This document shows positions 10,501 through 25,500 of a stretch of 64,000 nucleotides of DNA, piece by piece (the stretch's first letter is position 1; each line of letters begins with the position of its first letter). The notes under the pieces are model-generated. The model was not told where the DNA came from. It worked only from the letters and a program-made list of their open reading frames with translations, and did no database searches. Source of the stretch: Gymnorhina tibicen. Lineage: Eukaryota > Chordata > Aves > Passeriformes > Artamidae. The stretch is from positions 337,148 to 401,147 of the forward strand of contig VXAZ01006320.1 in assembly GCA_013399875.1 (NCBI GenBank). Reading direction: 5' to 3'. The translations under genes were made by a program, and so were the position numbers.

Positions 10501-13500
10501 CCTGCTGACACCACACCCACAGGAGGATGGGGCAGACCATGACCCTTGCCAAGGTGCAGAGCAGCATCAGTTTGATGAGCACGGAGGAGGAGGGCACAGA
10601 CCTGTAAGTCTTGCAGAGCACGAGGCGAGAATACACAGAGTCAAAGTCCCGTTCCACTTCCCGGCTTGCAGCCTAGAGGAGCAGAGGGACAGTCAGCACA
10701 CTCTGCCCTACAACCCCTCACCTCAGCCGTCTGGCAACACTGCCCCGTGAAAGGAACTGGGACATCTCACCTCTTCAATGAACAGCCAAGGGTGGCAGGC
10801 CCCCCCCAGCAGAGATGGCTTCTTCAATCCATGTTCAAATATGGACTTCAAGGCTGGACAGAGTGTCCCTCGCACCAAGTCCGTCACCCCCTCAGTGACG
10901 GAGTCATCTCCAGCGATGGAGTACTGAGGAACAGGAAGAGCCAGCTCTCAGCATACTGGCAGGCAGCAGAGCATGGAGGTGGTTCGCTCACCTACACCTC
11001 TGCACAGACCAATTCCATTCCCAGGTGCCTGCCAGAACCCCTTCCCCCCTTTACCTGTCATGCTCTTGCATAAGGCCCCATGTTCTGTGCTACTGCAGGG
11101 GATCTCCTGGGACCTTTGTGCTCAGGTGGTGCCCAGCAGACCACACAGGCGACCCCAGCACCATCCCGCAGCGTTCAGCACGTAGGAATGTGATGGTGTG
11201 ATGCTGACTGAGCTAAGGTATGGAGAGGGACTTGCACTGAGGGTCTCTGGGACTCTGTAAGCTGCTAAAAGTCAAGACAAACAGAAGTAGATGGGAATTT
11301 CCAGGTCAGGGGGTACACCACTTTGAGGTATCATGCTGACACTCTGTTAACACTCCCATTAAGTGGGATCCTCTCTGTTTCCATAGTTAGGAGGAGAAAT
11401 GCTCAGCAGTGCAGGACATGTTTGCACAGAGAGGTGATCTGCATCTAAGGAGCCAGCCCTGAGAGAGGGGGAAGGAAGCAAGTGAGATGCCAATAGTGAC
11501 ATCTCTCTGGGGGCTTCTCTTGGGCATCCTGGGTCAGCCTTTGGGCTCTTCCTCACTCCCTGAATGCTGAGAAGAGGGAGAACTGGGCCTTCTCCACTTC
11601 CCCTGAAAATTGCTTAGGTCAGCAGCTGCTGCTTGTCTCATACACACTACCCCAATCTTGAGGACGTATTGAAGTATCTGCTATAGGTAAGTGGCATCTC
11701 ATCCCTGCCTGCTGTAAGATGAGCTAAGATTGTCCCCTTGGGCACAGCTGCTCGGGGAGAATTTGCTGTCATGGTCACAAAGCATGAGCAGGATCCATAG
11801 GTAAAGCCTCAAAGGAGTAAAAGAACACAGGCAGCTGGGAGCAGACAGAAACACTGCCCATAGGATCCTCCTGCTTCTCTCCCTGCTGCTTTCTCAGCTT
11901 TCATCTCTAGGGTCCTTGCAGCCCCAGGCATCCCACACAGGTGCCCCTGGCAGCCCTCTGGGGCCCTCATTCACCACTTGGTCAGCATGAGGACGTTGAG
12001 CAAAAAGGCTTAGGAAGATAAGCTGCCTGATCACATCACAAAGCACTCAATGGCCAGAGAAAGCAAACAGACTGAAGGAGGGAAATCTATGGCTCTTTTC
12101 AGCTGTGGTTTTTTTCAGTTATGACATAACCCTTTTTTTTAATGTGGAGTTTTCTTGTAGTTGTGGGGTTTTTAAAGTACCTCTTTACTCCGCTCATCCA
12201 AGATCTCGACAAATTTTGCAGGAAACCAACCTACAAAGAGTGAACAAAGACATGAGCCTGAAAAAGATACTGAGAAATGCTTACACAAAGCCCAGTGGGA
12301 GCTGACAATAAATCAGAGTTCATAGGGCCCAACCCCAAAAAAGGAAGCAAGCAGCCTCAAAATCACAGTAACTTAGGCAGCTGCATGAGAAAGCCAATTG
12401 CAGGACACTGCCCACACACAGCAGTGGTGACATGCACCCAAGCACCCCATGCCAGGAAGATGGAGCCTAAACTTGCTGTTTGCAGGAAGTAACCAGGTCA
12501 CTGCTGCATGACTGCTCTCATACATTCCCTTTGTCCCTGGCAGACAGTCTGGGTACGTGGCACAGCCTTTGCTGCCAGAGCAGCGGTTGTAGATGAATGG
12601 ATGCTCTGCATCTGGCCCCACTCTCCCCAGTGTACCCCATCCTGTTCTCACCTCTCAGTCCATTCAGCTCTCCCACCCAACAGTGCTCATCCTTCTGGGA
12701 AATGATCTGAAAAAGAGGGAGTGGAAAATGCCAGTTGAGGTTGCAGTGGCAGGAGGGGTACAGCTGCCTGGCTGTGTGTCCACAATGAGGAACTGCTTTC
12801 TTCTCAACTGCTTTGCCAGTGTTCTCTTCTAACATGGCCCAGGGCCTTCAACGGCACAAAGCTAATGCAAACGTCCTGTTCTCCCCAGTTCCAGATGGGA
12901 TGCTCACAGTTAAATGCAAATGGGGATGCTTTTACAGTCTTACCACAGTTCAGTGTGCAGTGTTAAACTGGGACTTGGGTTGGACCAAATCCATCTCTCG
13001 CACAGCTGTATGGCAGCCAGGAAAGGGACTTTGTGGCGGCAGTGAGAACGACCCACAAGACAACACTCACAGGAACACACTGCCTCATCCCCAGGCAGCC
13101 CCCAGGAGCACCAGCTGCTTCTCCTGGGCTCCTAACTGGGCTCTGAGCCTAACTTCTCCCTTCTTTCCCTACAGGAGAGGTAGTGCAGCGTCCCAAACAA
13201 GCTGGGTCCACATCTACCCCCGGTGCCCGTCCCCTCAGCTCACACACCGTGATGATGTCGTTCTTGCGGAAGCCCAGCTCATCGTCATCATGGCGCTCAA
13301 AATCCAGCAGTGCCTTGGCTCGGCGGCGCCGGTTGCGGGAACAGGCCACATAGTTCTCGTGGTCCCGCTGGTGGCTCTCCATGCTGTAGTCTGGGGTCAG
13401 ATCCTAGCAGGCATGCACATGAGAGCAGAGAGGAATGAAAAGCCACAGGTGACTCCCAGCTATCTGCAAAGCTTACCTGCCCCTGTTCCCAATCGTTTTC

Positions 13501-16500
13501 CTGCTCCTAGCCAGCAGACAACCTCCCAGCACAGCCCTCCTCCACCAGGGATGGATTAAGCAAGCCTCACCCTCAAGCCATTACATATGGCATGTTCTTC
13601 TCAAGCCCACACTTCAGGAGCATTTGAACAGCCCTTTTCTGTGGTGGACACTCAAAACCCATGCCTGGAGCACACAGCAGTGCAGATCCAGCTATTTCCA
13701 CTCACAATGCTGCAGTTCTTGGGATCCACACACTGGAAGTGCCGTGCCACCTGGAGAATGGCCTCACGCAGGTCAGCCACCAGCTCTGTCTGCTTGATGT
13801 TCTTGGCTTTCAGAGCCTCCAGATCATCATCCCCTGGTGGAGCCCACGCAGCCAGAGGGAAGGTGAGGGAAGGAAAACAAGTACATGGTATTTATTTTTT
13901 GTTACCATTAGAAATTACTGGTTCTGAAGAAACCGAAAAAGCCTTAACATCAGAAGTCCCTAGACTAAGGCAAGTACTTACTGCCAAGCTATTCAATAAC
14001 ATAAATAGCAAATACCAATTTGACTGCATCAAATTTTATTAAGGAGATGGTACTTCAAACCACACATGGAACTGGAATATGTCATCTTTGATCTGTCTGG
14101 GAAACTCAGTATATCAAGCTACTACTTTAGAGAAGTGTCTACAATATATAGTCAGCTGAAGGGTGGCACACAATAAGTCACAGGCTAAGAACACATTCTT
14201 CACTGAGTCTTGGAAAAGATTTGAAAAACCAAGACAGCCCACTTTCCTGTGCCAGTCGTGAAGTCAGAGCCACGAGAGAAAAGCCACCACCTGCTTTAGA
14301 CCTCAACCTCCTTAGGAACCATGCTTCAAAGGTTTGGGGTGTATAGAAATGGTCATCAGCCCAAAGTAAAAGTTACCAAAGCGTCTTTCAACTACCACTA
14401 ACCCCCCCCAGGATTTTTGACAGCCTCTGTCTATTACTTTATGCAGAAAGATACCTGATGGGATGGATTCTTTAGATAGTTAATGTATCTGAATGCCTTA
14501 AATACTGGGTACATGGTGTTTGGAACAATGAACCATTCACTTCTTTTTCTAAAAAAATCCTCTTGTATTAAATTCAAAGTGTACTTTCATATATCTATTT
14601 TTGCTCTCTCTACAATATTTTGAAGATGTGATAGCTTAATTAACAAAATTAACATTCAAATAAATGCATTTTTCATTGAACTCTTTGATTATACAAACAC
14701 AGCTTTTATTCAGGAGCCAAGGAAATCACTGGCTAGCAAATTACTGCTCTGCTTATCTTCTAGCAGCATTATAGAAAACAATATGAATAAAGTGTGGCCT
14801 GAGCTACAGCTGCTGCAACAGCTATATACACATTAAGCTTCTGCTAATTGAAAACTGATTAACAGTATCTTTTAATCATGTGATCCTAATTAAAAAGACC
14901 CAAACTTTAGGAACGTAAATAGAAAGAAAAAATTAGATTTAAAATTATTTTTATAATTGTTTTCTATTTGCTACATTAAATTATTTGAGATACATCAGAT
15001 ACACAGAGCTCAAGAGAAAACTGAACTTTGCTTCTGGACTAGAAAAATTGTGGGGGTCAGTTACTCCCAGTCCAAGCAATAAAAAAAATAAAATCTCGTC
15101 CTCTGTGTCCAGAGGTAGGATGGAGAGCATGCAAGAACTCTTATTATTCAGAGATGCAAAGACTGCAAACAAATATGTGAGCACGGGGATTCCCAGAAAT
15201 TTCATGCTGCTAAAATAGAATGCGACTAGAGAAGAAACTAAACCACAGCCACACTAGCTCTGTGGGCTGCTCTCATTTACATAGATCATTGATTCTTTCT
15301 GTCATCTCTCAATCCCATCTGGCCAAAATACCATACTCTTCCCTCTGTACTCAGATCAATCCAACCCAAACACAAGCAGGAGACGTGGGAAGCAAGTTCC
15401 ACACTATCCCACGTTAGAGTGGACATGGTACAGCACAAAGCAGCTGGCGTGTGCCCCAGCCTCACCTCACTGCACTCCACATGTACACTTTCAAACTTCA
15501 ACACCTACATTTCCAAACAGGAAACCAGTGCATGATCAGCCACACGTGAGGAGGCTCTACTTTGAGCCTGCAAAGGCTGAAAAGCTGCACAGCTCTGCAC
15601 AGGACGAGTTTTTCTGCATTCCCTTGGCGCAATGCCCACACAACAGGAAAACACATCTGGCGCATTCTGCTCTCCACCAAATTACCTTTTGTTATTTCTT
15701 TCTATTCCTGCATTGGAAATCTGGATTCAACTCCTCGAATCTCAATTAGAGAAAGCCCTGAACAACCTGATCTAGCATGAGCAAGAATCTGGCTTCGAGC
15801 AGGAGCTGTTGGAATACAGACACTGAGAGGTCTTTTCTAAATGGTGCTCCTGTGGTTCTATGACTCCTGTCCAAGTTACTACCACATCTGAATTCACTCT
15901 GAGGAAGAAGAATTAAGTTCTGGGTAAGTTCTCATTCCCTCCCAGATGAGGGCTAAGTACCAGTTCTACACAGTAACTATCACAGGCAGCAGGCTTTACA
16001 TTTAGGATTGACTGTCAGTTCGCAGTAGAGGGTGAATTTATCACACCCAAGCTTTCCTTCCTCTCACTTGGGCTGAATTTTTCCATTGTGGTCAACTGCT
16101 GCAGGATGACAACTTCTCAGTTTTAACCAACATTTTAAATATTAAGAATAATGTAAGTAAAAAACATGATGGTCATTGTACAGAATCCCCACTAAAATGA
16201 GAAAACCCTATCAATTATCTTGGTTCTACCACTGATACATTTTGAAGCTTGAAGTTAATCTTTGTGCATGTGTATAACTCATTATTACCTTCATAAAAAT
16301 CCTCAAACACAGTCAAGGAGACTGAGACACAAGAGAGGTGCATGTGGCAGCCAAGTTCCTGCCAGTTCAGTCTGTACCGACTGTATGATAACATTACATA
16401 CAAAAGCTCTGAGTTTAGGTTGCACAAGAAATTTCCTGCGTTTCTTCACTTCTGCATGCTTGACTTTACAGCATTGTGGGTATTCTACCATAATTTTTCT

Positions 16501-19500
16501 ATGTAATGCTATGTAATGCTTGTAGGAAGCCTGTGACAGTATATCAGCTTCCTGGAGAACATCAGAAAAGCTGCTCTCTGGAAAGAACAGTAAAGCCCAT
16601 TTTTAGATTTATTTAGGCCTTTTCAACCCCAACAGGAACACTGTTTGAGCCCTGTAAATTCAGTATGTTGTGTTCTTCCGGAAAAACAATTCCTGTGGTG
16701 ACATGTGGCAATTTCAAGAAAGCTAGCCAATTTCAAGTAAGGTGATGACAGTGAGGCTTACAGTAGAGAGGGCTCTTACAGAGTCAAGAAAGAAGTTACT
16801 CTTAAACCCATGCAAAAGCTATTCTGACTGTGCCCTTTCTGGACGTGTGTTGGCCTGGCTCATAAGTGAAGAAAATTAAAGAGTCAAAAGCATTTGCAAC
16901 ATTGAACTCTCAGAATAAGTAAGGGAAAATGTAATGATGCTTTCATTTATAATTTTGATGGTTGACACACTAGACATCCTGCCCTGTCTCAGATCTTCAG
17001 AGATGTTCCTGAATTGAGCAGAGTAAGATCAGACAGTACCACATCCAGACTGTGGACTGCATAAGGTCTGCCAGAAAATGTGTTTGACCTGTTGGTCAGT
17101 GCAAGAAAGCCATTACAGCTGGGCTGAGCTGCACCTGCTGTTGGTCACCATTCATGGACTGTCTAACCTAAAATTTACTTTCTGAGCTCAAATCAGAGAA
17201 AGCAAGTAGTAACTGCACTTCTTCCCTCTCATCCTTCAGTTCTGACTCCCTCCTCTCCAATCTCTCTGTCCCAATGTTTCCCTGCTTTGCCTGCTCTCCC
17301 CTCCTTCCTAAGCTGCTGTAGCCGTCAACTACACATGAAAGGCGCAGGATTGTCCTTACCGAAAAGCAGAGAGGTGATGCCAGATTTCCTGCGCTGAGTC
17401 CTGCGCCGCACAATCTGAGGGAGAGGGAAGAGAGAGAACAAAGTGCACACATCAGGACAGATTTCAGAAATAAAATAAAGGAACCCTCCAAACCAGTCAG
17501 CTCTGGGCAAGGGATCCTGACAGCTACCACTAGAAGGGGCAGGCCAGTGAACTGGCAGTTTTAGACAGGAGTTGTTCTAGTCCTAACGCATTGAATCAGC
17601 TCTACTGCTTCATCTGCTCCATGTGCAATAGGTTATTTATACCTTAATTATTACAAAGGCATAATTGAAGTTCAAGAATCAACCATGATCCATGTAAATA
17701 AATTTTAATTCTACTTCTATTTGTTGTCAAAAGCAGTTCCACACGTAACTGTATATCAATTTCTAAGTGGATGGCTATTACATTTTAGAATTGCCTGAGT
17801 GTCTTGCCTGCAACTGTAGATTTTAGTCCAAGATTAAACACAAGCGCATTTTTAATTCAGCTTATCAAAAGCAGCTGCTGCTGTTTTCTGACTCTATCTT
17901 CCAAGGTTATTTTAGTGTACCAGTTTCTTACTAAAGGATTAAATCCAGTTCCTACTCTCTGTGTGCTTCAAGCAATTCTGCCAAAAGCATATGTTGTTTC
18001 TTTTAGTTTCCCTTAATGGAATGCATCACATTTCATCATAACTCTCATGAATGGTAATTACAATCAATGCTAATATCCCTTTCATCTGGGGATTTATCAA
18101 CCAGGACAGATCTGGCAGCATTTCATTGGTACAGAACTTCCCAGTACATTTTCTTCACTGGATAACAATTATCCTGGAGCCAAAAATCCTCCCAAACAGG
18201 AGGACCTCTTGCTCACAAACTGAAATCGGGTGGGAATACGTAAGGGAATGGTAAAAAGGGAGCCGCAGAGGCAGGTGAGACTCTGTGCACTCACTTTGGA
18301 TAGATTGTTGACAGTGGTGCTGGAGTTGAGCAGCTGCCCCTGCTCAGCGATGAGGTAGGCCAGGTGTTTGCGGCGCTGGGTCTCCACCGCCACGTCCGTC
18401 AGCGAGCCAGCCACGCGCATGGCCTCCCGCAGCAACACATCTGCATCCTCAATCTGGCTCGGGATGTCTGACAGCGTGTTGAAGATCGAGGCAGAGTTCT
18501 CAGACTGGATCAGCTCATCCTCCTGCAACAACATAGTTATTTTTGCCTCATGGAGCGGTGAGCACGACAGCTGTGCTCCTGAGGCTGCTAGATGCAGTTT
18601 TACATTCAGTGTACAGCCTGGGCAGGTACAAATAGAAAATTCCATAAAAAAAACCTTTAGCAGGAGAAGTCCTAGCTACTTTTGAGAGGGGGACAGCACC
18701 TTTTGCTGCTCTACTGCCCTCTCCTCCCAGAATTCTATCCAGCATTTTTTTGAATCACAGCATTCACCATTGAAATGAAATCAAATCAGCACGAAAAACA
18801 AACTCAAACCTATTCTGCGCCAACCACTAGGACTGGTCACAGCAGGGATCTTGCTAGGGATAAGAGAATGGAAGCTGTACTATAGAGCACCTACCACGTC
18901 AAACTGTGCTCCACCTACCCCTTACTCCCAGCAGGATCACCCTTGACACAGCAAACTGAATACAAAACAGTTTTTCACGTAAAAAAGGAAAAGATCAGGT
19001 CAGCCAAATCAAATGCAGTCAGGACAATGCTCATCTCTTAGACCATTCAGCAATGCCATCCAAAACTTCCCAGATGATCACAACTTTAGCTTTCTCTTTC
19101 CTCCTAGATTGTGCAAAATCAAGAGGTATCTTGGTTTAGGTTTAGGTAAGATGGACCCTCAGATTGGGATCTAGACTGATTCGAGGGGGGCAGCTGATGA
19201 GGTTTAATTATGCAGCAACACATGAGGTATGCACGGGAAACAGCAATCTCTAATTTCCGTGAAGTGTCTTAGAAGTTTTCCACAGTTCCTCCAGTTCCGA
19301 AGGCAGCAGGAAGTTGTCTTCCCTAACACACTTCCAAACCACATACAGCAAGTATGTGCTCCTAAATCTCAGAATTAAACACTGAAGTACTATAAAGGAG
19401 GGAGAGGAGTTGGGAATTACCTTCATACTTAGCATGCCCAAAGTGACTTGGAACAGCACCAGAGAGCCCTCGTAGAAGAAGAGGTCCCAAATACGCAGCA

Positions 19501-22500
19501 GCAGCTTGATGTGGACAACACTAGCGAAAGAGGTGAGGAACCAGTGCAAGGTGATCAAGGAGAGCTCTGTGAACAGAGACATGGGAAATAATCACAACAG
19601 AAGAAGTCAACCGGTGAAGGTGGACTCTCCTAAGGGCTTTTCTCCACGCATTGCCTCCAGGGTGAGGAGGTTTGCTCCTCTCCCTGATGCTCCCCTTTGT
19701 GAAAAAAGAACAATACTCTTTGACTGCATGTCACCCTGGCAAGAAAAGCTATGGTTTCTAGGGCACACTTTTACCAATGTCGTGTTCCTGAAGCAGCTTG
19801 TCCAGGCGGGGCAAGTACTGCACGATGAGCTGCCTCAAGACACGCTGGTCTGTCTGCACACCCATGAGGGTGGTGCTGAAGTAGGAGGCAGGAACCAATT
19901 CCTCGATGATAGCACACATCATCCAGAAGGCATCTTCCTCCTCCAAGAAGAGCAGCAGAGAGGCAGCCACCTAGGATTTTGAAGGCAGAAAAATTGTATG
20001 TCCTAAGAGGAATAGAACTCTTTCCCCACTTTCTCACGTGGAGAGATGGACCAGTATCTAGGTGCCAAAAATCTTCCTTGTGCAGGAGCTCTCCTGCAGT
20101 CTCCACTGATGGGATTTCTCCTCAGTATAATGACTGCCCCCTCCCCAACAGATGGCCAAAGTCTTCCATATCTTTGGATGTGTGGTGCTACTCTGCTCTC
20201 CCTTCCTTAGGAAAACTATTCCAGGTGGAAGGGATTTCTCTTCAGCTCATCTGGAGACCACAATATCTGGCAGCACTACCTCAAATCATTCACTCTGGTG
20301 TAGCAACCAGAGACAAAGTGATCCCTATCACAGACACTCTGAAAGCAGGTTACCATGCCAGTGCCCTGGCAATATCCAATGTCTGGGTAGAGCCAGGCAA
20401 GTCCCCGTAGTATCCTACGCAGCCGTGGCACCCCGATGCTGTTCATGTTGGAGAAGCAGGCGTTGCTGGGCATTGTGCGTAGCAAGTCCTTTTCAATCTG
20501 TCAGGCAGCCATAAACAAGGACAGAGTCAGCTTGCAGCATCTGCAAAACTGCCTTCAGCTCTCTGCACTTCCCCCTGGCCCCCTGGCTCAGGGAACTCTG
20601 CCTTCCCACACCCACCTGTAAGTCCTCAGGCACCAAAGAAGGCAGCCCTGTCCAAGCACCTGGGGTCAGTTTAACAGCCTTTACTGACATGTGGGAAAAT
20701 GCCAGCGCAGACAGTGACTTGCCAAATCCCTAGAAATACTTATCTAAACTCAGACCCTAGTTTCACCACTGACAATAGTAAACATACACTAGTTGGGAAT
20801 TTCATCTGCTTGGATTTCAAGCATGGCTTCCCAACAAGCGTATTCCAGAGAAAAACCAACAACCTGGCCAACTCTGTGAGGTCAAAAGAAGAGGGAAAAC
20901 AGAAAACACCCTTTAATAGTCTTGTTGGTGCAAAAGACAAGCCCTGAAAACAACTGCCACAACCTCAACAGAGGTGCATCTGTCAGTCTTTCACCCTTCC
21001 CTTCCCTCAGTGGGTATCAGGATGTTTGCTGACATGCAACTGCAGCATTGTTTTCTAGTTTGCAAGTAGCACGGATCAGACCCTTTCCCTGCTGTCCTAG
21101 GAAAGAGCAGAGCTAAACAATTGCTATTCCAACAAAACAGAGGAGAAATATGCCCCACAGGATTAAGCTTTAGCAGGATTTAACCACACATTCTTCTCAA
21201 CTGCCCCTGCCACAAGTGTCAGGCAGACACCCCTTCCTCCTCACACAGCAAATCTTGCCCTTCTTCCCACTCAGCACTGGGAAGTATCTCCTACCTGTTT
21301 GGCAGCAATGGTTTCATCATTAGAGCTGTTTTTCACGATATCCCGATATGACATCTCTGAGTTCCTCTTCTTCTGCAAAGCCCCTGAAAGGCGCATCCAC
21401 AGCTGGGGGACAAGGTGAACAGAGATACAAGTCACTCAGCCAGCCACAGAAAGCCATAACCTGGCACCCTCTCAACCAAGAGATCCCACTCCATGATCTT
21501 GTACTCTGGGCAGGAGTGCCTGCCCAGAACAGGCAGCACTCTCACCTGTGGCCTCATGCTATGTGGGATGCCAGCCAGCACCAGGGAGCGCAGCTTGTCT
21601 GAATGTGGCAGGGTGACCTCAATTTTGTCCCAGGTGAGGTCACCCACATCATGGTTGTGTGTGAATTCCAGATGAGCCTGCCACTTGAGCCTCTGCTGTG
21701 GCTCCTCTGTCAGTGGGACCCCCAAAAGCTTGCTGGAATTTGGCTCAGCACCATCTGCTTCAGCAAAGGGAACGGAAAGGAATGGAGACAAGTGAGAGAG
21801 GGAACAGGAGAGAAAATGAACACAAGGCAGGGTGGGGAACAGGATGGCCATCTGAAAAAAGCACATTCAAAACATTAATTTCTTCCAGTCAGAGCATGGA
21901 AAGGCAAAGGTTGGTTTCTAACTGCCTACTCCATGCAGCAAATTTTATGGTCATAAGCAAAAGGCTTGGGACCTTGAGAACTAAGCAGCTGTCAGCAGGC
22001 TTCTGGTCTCTACTTACTCATGATTTAGAGCACAGTGTGGCTGGAATTAAACAAGATCCTGGCAGCAGTTATCCTGCTGGGTTTTGTAAGGATCTGTAAA
22101 TCAGGCTGACAAAAGCATAGCAAGCCTCAGAGCTGGAAAGCAGAAGCTATATGCTCATGGAAGTAATGAGGTGCAAAATGTTAACTTTGGGGATATTTAA
22201 TCACCAAAAAAAGCTTTAATAAGGACACTTCCAAATTCACAATGAGAGAGCACCTTAATCTGAGGCTGGCTTCCTAAAATAGATACTTTAGCACAAGGAC
22301 AGGTTTGACATAAGGCACTCTGTCCTTCATCATATAATACATCCCAACAACGCGCTCCAAATCTTTCTGCTGATTTTATAATGCACAGGTCTATCAAATG
22401 CTCTGGCTGAAAAAAATCACTGTGTTCTATCCTCATCTTCAGGTCATTGCTTCAAAGAGGATCCTCTATGACTCAAGGTGCCTCATGGCACACATGCAAA

Positions 22501-25500
22501 CAACTTCTGCCCTTACATTATATAGCCTGAGCCCTGGGAATGACCCCCAGAGCACATGAAACAATTCCTACATCTCCCACTCCTTTCTCTTCCTCTTTGC
22601 TAAGGCAGCCAGCTGTTGTAGTTCAATGCTCAGCTGCAATAGCACTCCATGCCTCCTTCTATTTGGTTGCCTGCTTCCATGGCTTGCAGAACAACCAGGA
22701 TGTAGGTTTTTCCCCTCCAATTTGTCCCACACTTTGCCGAGATGCTGAGGTGGGCAGAACATACCACCACTCACCTTGGCCATGAGTTTTTCAACAGACA
22801 GCACATTTCACTGTGCCTGCTATGAGCCCTTGCAGTGCTACTGAACACAATGGAGATCCCACTGTGAACTGGGAAAGTTGCCCCTCCTCAGCATGCAGCT
22901 GCTAACGGAAATGGTAACTTCTCAACTTTTCTCCCTCTTAGCCGTGGCACAAACATAAGGGGATGGAAATGACTGCTGCATAGTCTATGCTCTGGACTTC
23001 CAAAAGGCCAGCACGTCTAATGCACTTTATTACAAATGGTAGGATAGAGAAGCAGGTGGGTAGGCAAGATCTAGCACAGAATGGCTGCAAAATCCTGCCA
23101 CACTTGAAAGCATGGGAAGGGCTGGACACATTGCAGGTTGGAGAGACAGGACTGATTTTACCTTCCTTGTCAACTCGGAAACCAAATTCATCATAGCGGA
23201 ACTCTGGCTGCTCGACAGATTCTTCTTTCTGGGAGATGTGAGGAGGGAAAACAGACATTTTCAGCAGTTTATCACTGAATAACTGAACACAGACAGGTGG
23301 ATATTGCCCCATCCCACCACTATCCACACTGTGCCCTCTGAGGAACTAGACCCCTTGCCTTTAATTTTTAAAGCCTTGCACCACAATTCCCAGCTGAGGA
23401 GATGTTGCATGCCATTCCCATTTTAACTTCTCCACAGAAAAAAACTGTACAGATTTTCCCAACAGGACTTGAGCTCACCATCTTATCAAGATCAGAACTG
23501 CCCACCTGCAGGGATACGCAGCCCTCCTCATGGACCGAGGAATATACACACATCAGCTGAAGTGGTCTTTATGGTCTGCATCAGTAACAGACAGCAGTCC
23601 TTCCTGTTACCTCTGCACACACACTGCAAATTCAGCTCTCTGCACCACTCCATCTCCTGCCTGTTGGTCTCAAATTTCCTTTGAAAGGCAGTGGGCAAAA
23701 CTGGGATTTGCACCTGTGATGCAAGTCCAAATTATAGGCCAAAGAAACTTAAGGTCCAGGACGCAAATCTCAACCTTCCTCATCTGTGCTCATGGTTGGC
23801 ACTGGGGCATATTAGGGGATACACACTGGAGGTTACAACCAGGCTTTGTTCAGGAGTAAAAACCTACTGCTCTCTCCCCTTTCCTGCAAGCCCACCTGCG
23901 CCTCCTGTGGGGACTGTTGCAAGCACTGCACTCGGGCAGCACCCAACAAGCACTGCCCACATAGCTCCAAAAAAACCTTTACTCTGCTTTCAGCAAACAC
24001 TGCGGCTAAGTTACAAAATTCCACAGCTGCTTCCTTCCTTCCTGCTTTACCCACCTGGTGACAAGCTGGTGGCTAGCATTTCCTGCCATGCACAAGCCAT
24101 CCAGAGCAGCTTGATGATGACAGAGGCTTCCTGAGGGTGTCAACATTTTTACAGTGGAGCAATAGTTGCAAAACAACAGGGAAATAATTCACGCAAGTTT
24201 CTTTGTACTCTGCAAGATCCTCTTGCAAGAGCCAGGATGCAACCACAAAACATGTGAAGTGCACAACCAAAGCACTGGAGGAAAAGTGCACCTCTCCCTC
24301 CTTTTCCCTGTGGCTTTCAGAGACTACCAGAAAACACCAGGATCCCTCTACTTTTGCAGAGCCAGAGAACATCCCCACCCTGCCCCCCCACCCTGCCCAG
24401 ACTGTACCTGTGTGTACTTTGCCAGGATCTCCTGAGGCCAAATGCTGGGTGTGAGTGCTGAGAAGGGACCCCCAGCAGAGGGAGTGTGATGGCCTAAACA
24501 GAAAGAGATCAACACACAGCAGTGAAAACCTGGAAGAACACCCTTGGAAGATACACTCAATACAGATTGTTCCAGCATGGGAAGGACCCACTCATCAGTT
24601 TGTTGCTGCTGCTACTCTAGACACTGAGACAGCTCCTACTTCACCAAGGAGGCCAGTAATTTCAGATGGTTTTGTTCTTTATTATTGAGCAAAAGAAGCA
24701 AAAGGGCCAAATGGAGTTCCCTCTAAGAAAGCGATTATTAGGGAAGAGAAATAGTTCCATGGCATCATATGATCATTCACCTGCTTGGAAAAGCTGTGTG
24801 ATCAGCAACAAGCCAGGGGAATCATCACCAAATAACTATTATTTTGCAGAAGTAAATGGACCAGCACCAGCAGCATTCCAGAGTTCCCTGAAACTCTGTT
24901 ACCCAGGCACCAGAATGGAAATCAGAGCCCTCAGAAAGATGCTCAGCTGCTCCCTTTTTTTCCCAGTGGGCCGGGATATTGTCAGACCATGTACAGAGAG
25001 CTGCAGCAATGAAAGTATGCCTATAATCTTGGTCTTTTGTGTTCAAGACAAACACCCTTCCAGTCTCAGGTAGAGTCCCAGTGAACAGGTTCCCTTGGAA
25101 TACAAGCAGACATCAAGTCTTGCAATTGAAGCAGATAAACATGTCCCAGGTCTTCTGCTGTTCTATCAGCAAGAGAAAGGTTTACTTGGCTTTGAAGCAT
25201 AGTCTCCCCCAGGTTATGTGCCCTGAAATAACCACCTGGACCAGGAAGGAAGGCTGAGAAAAAAGTACAGGGTGGGAAAGTTGGCTTCTATAAGAAGGAG
25301 AAGACCTAGTTTTAGTAAAGCTTGTATCTCAGAAGTTCACAACTGAACTCCAGTTATTCTTCAGTATTCTGCTTGCCCTAGAGCTACCACTGTACAGCAA
25401 AAATCTCTCACAGTCATTGTGAGCCACTCACTTTGGGGGAAATCTTGGGAGGAGAACAGAACCAAACAAATCTTAAAGAAAAACGGGGAAGGCAGACCAC

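Noticed and set aside
12813..13559. 248-codon + strand open frame
   Set aside because: It runs antisense through the SGSM3 exon at 13248-13403 and flanking intron. It shows no family resemblance, and the - strand exon is certain.
24100..24150. Possible box C/D snoRNA (GATGATGA then CTGA)
   Set aside because: The two boxes are only about 20 bp apart with no terminal stem, too short for a C/D snoRNA.
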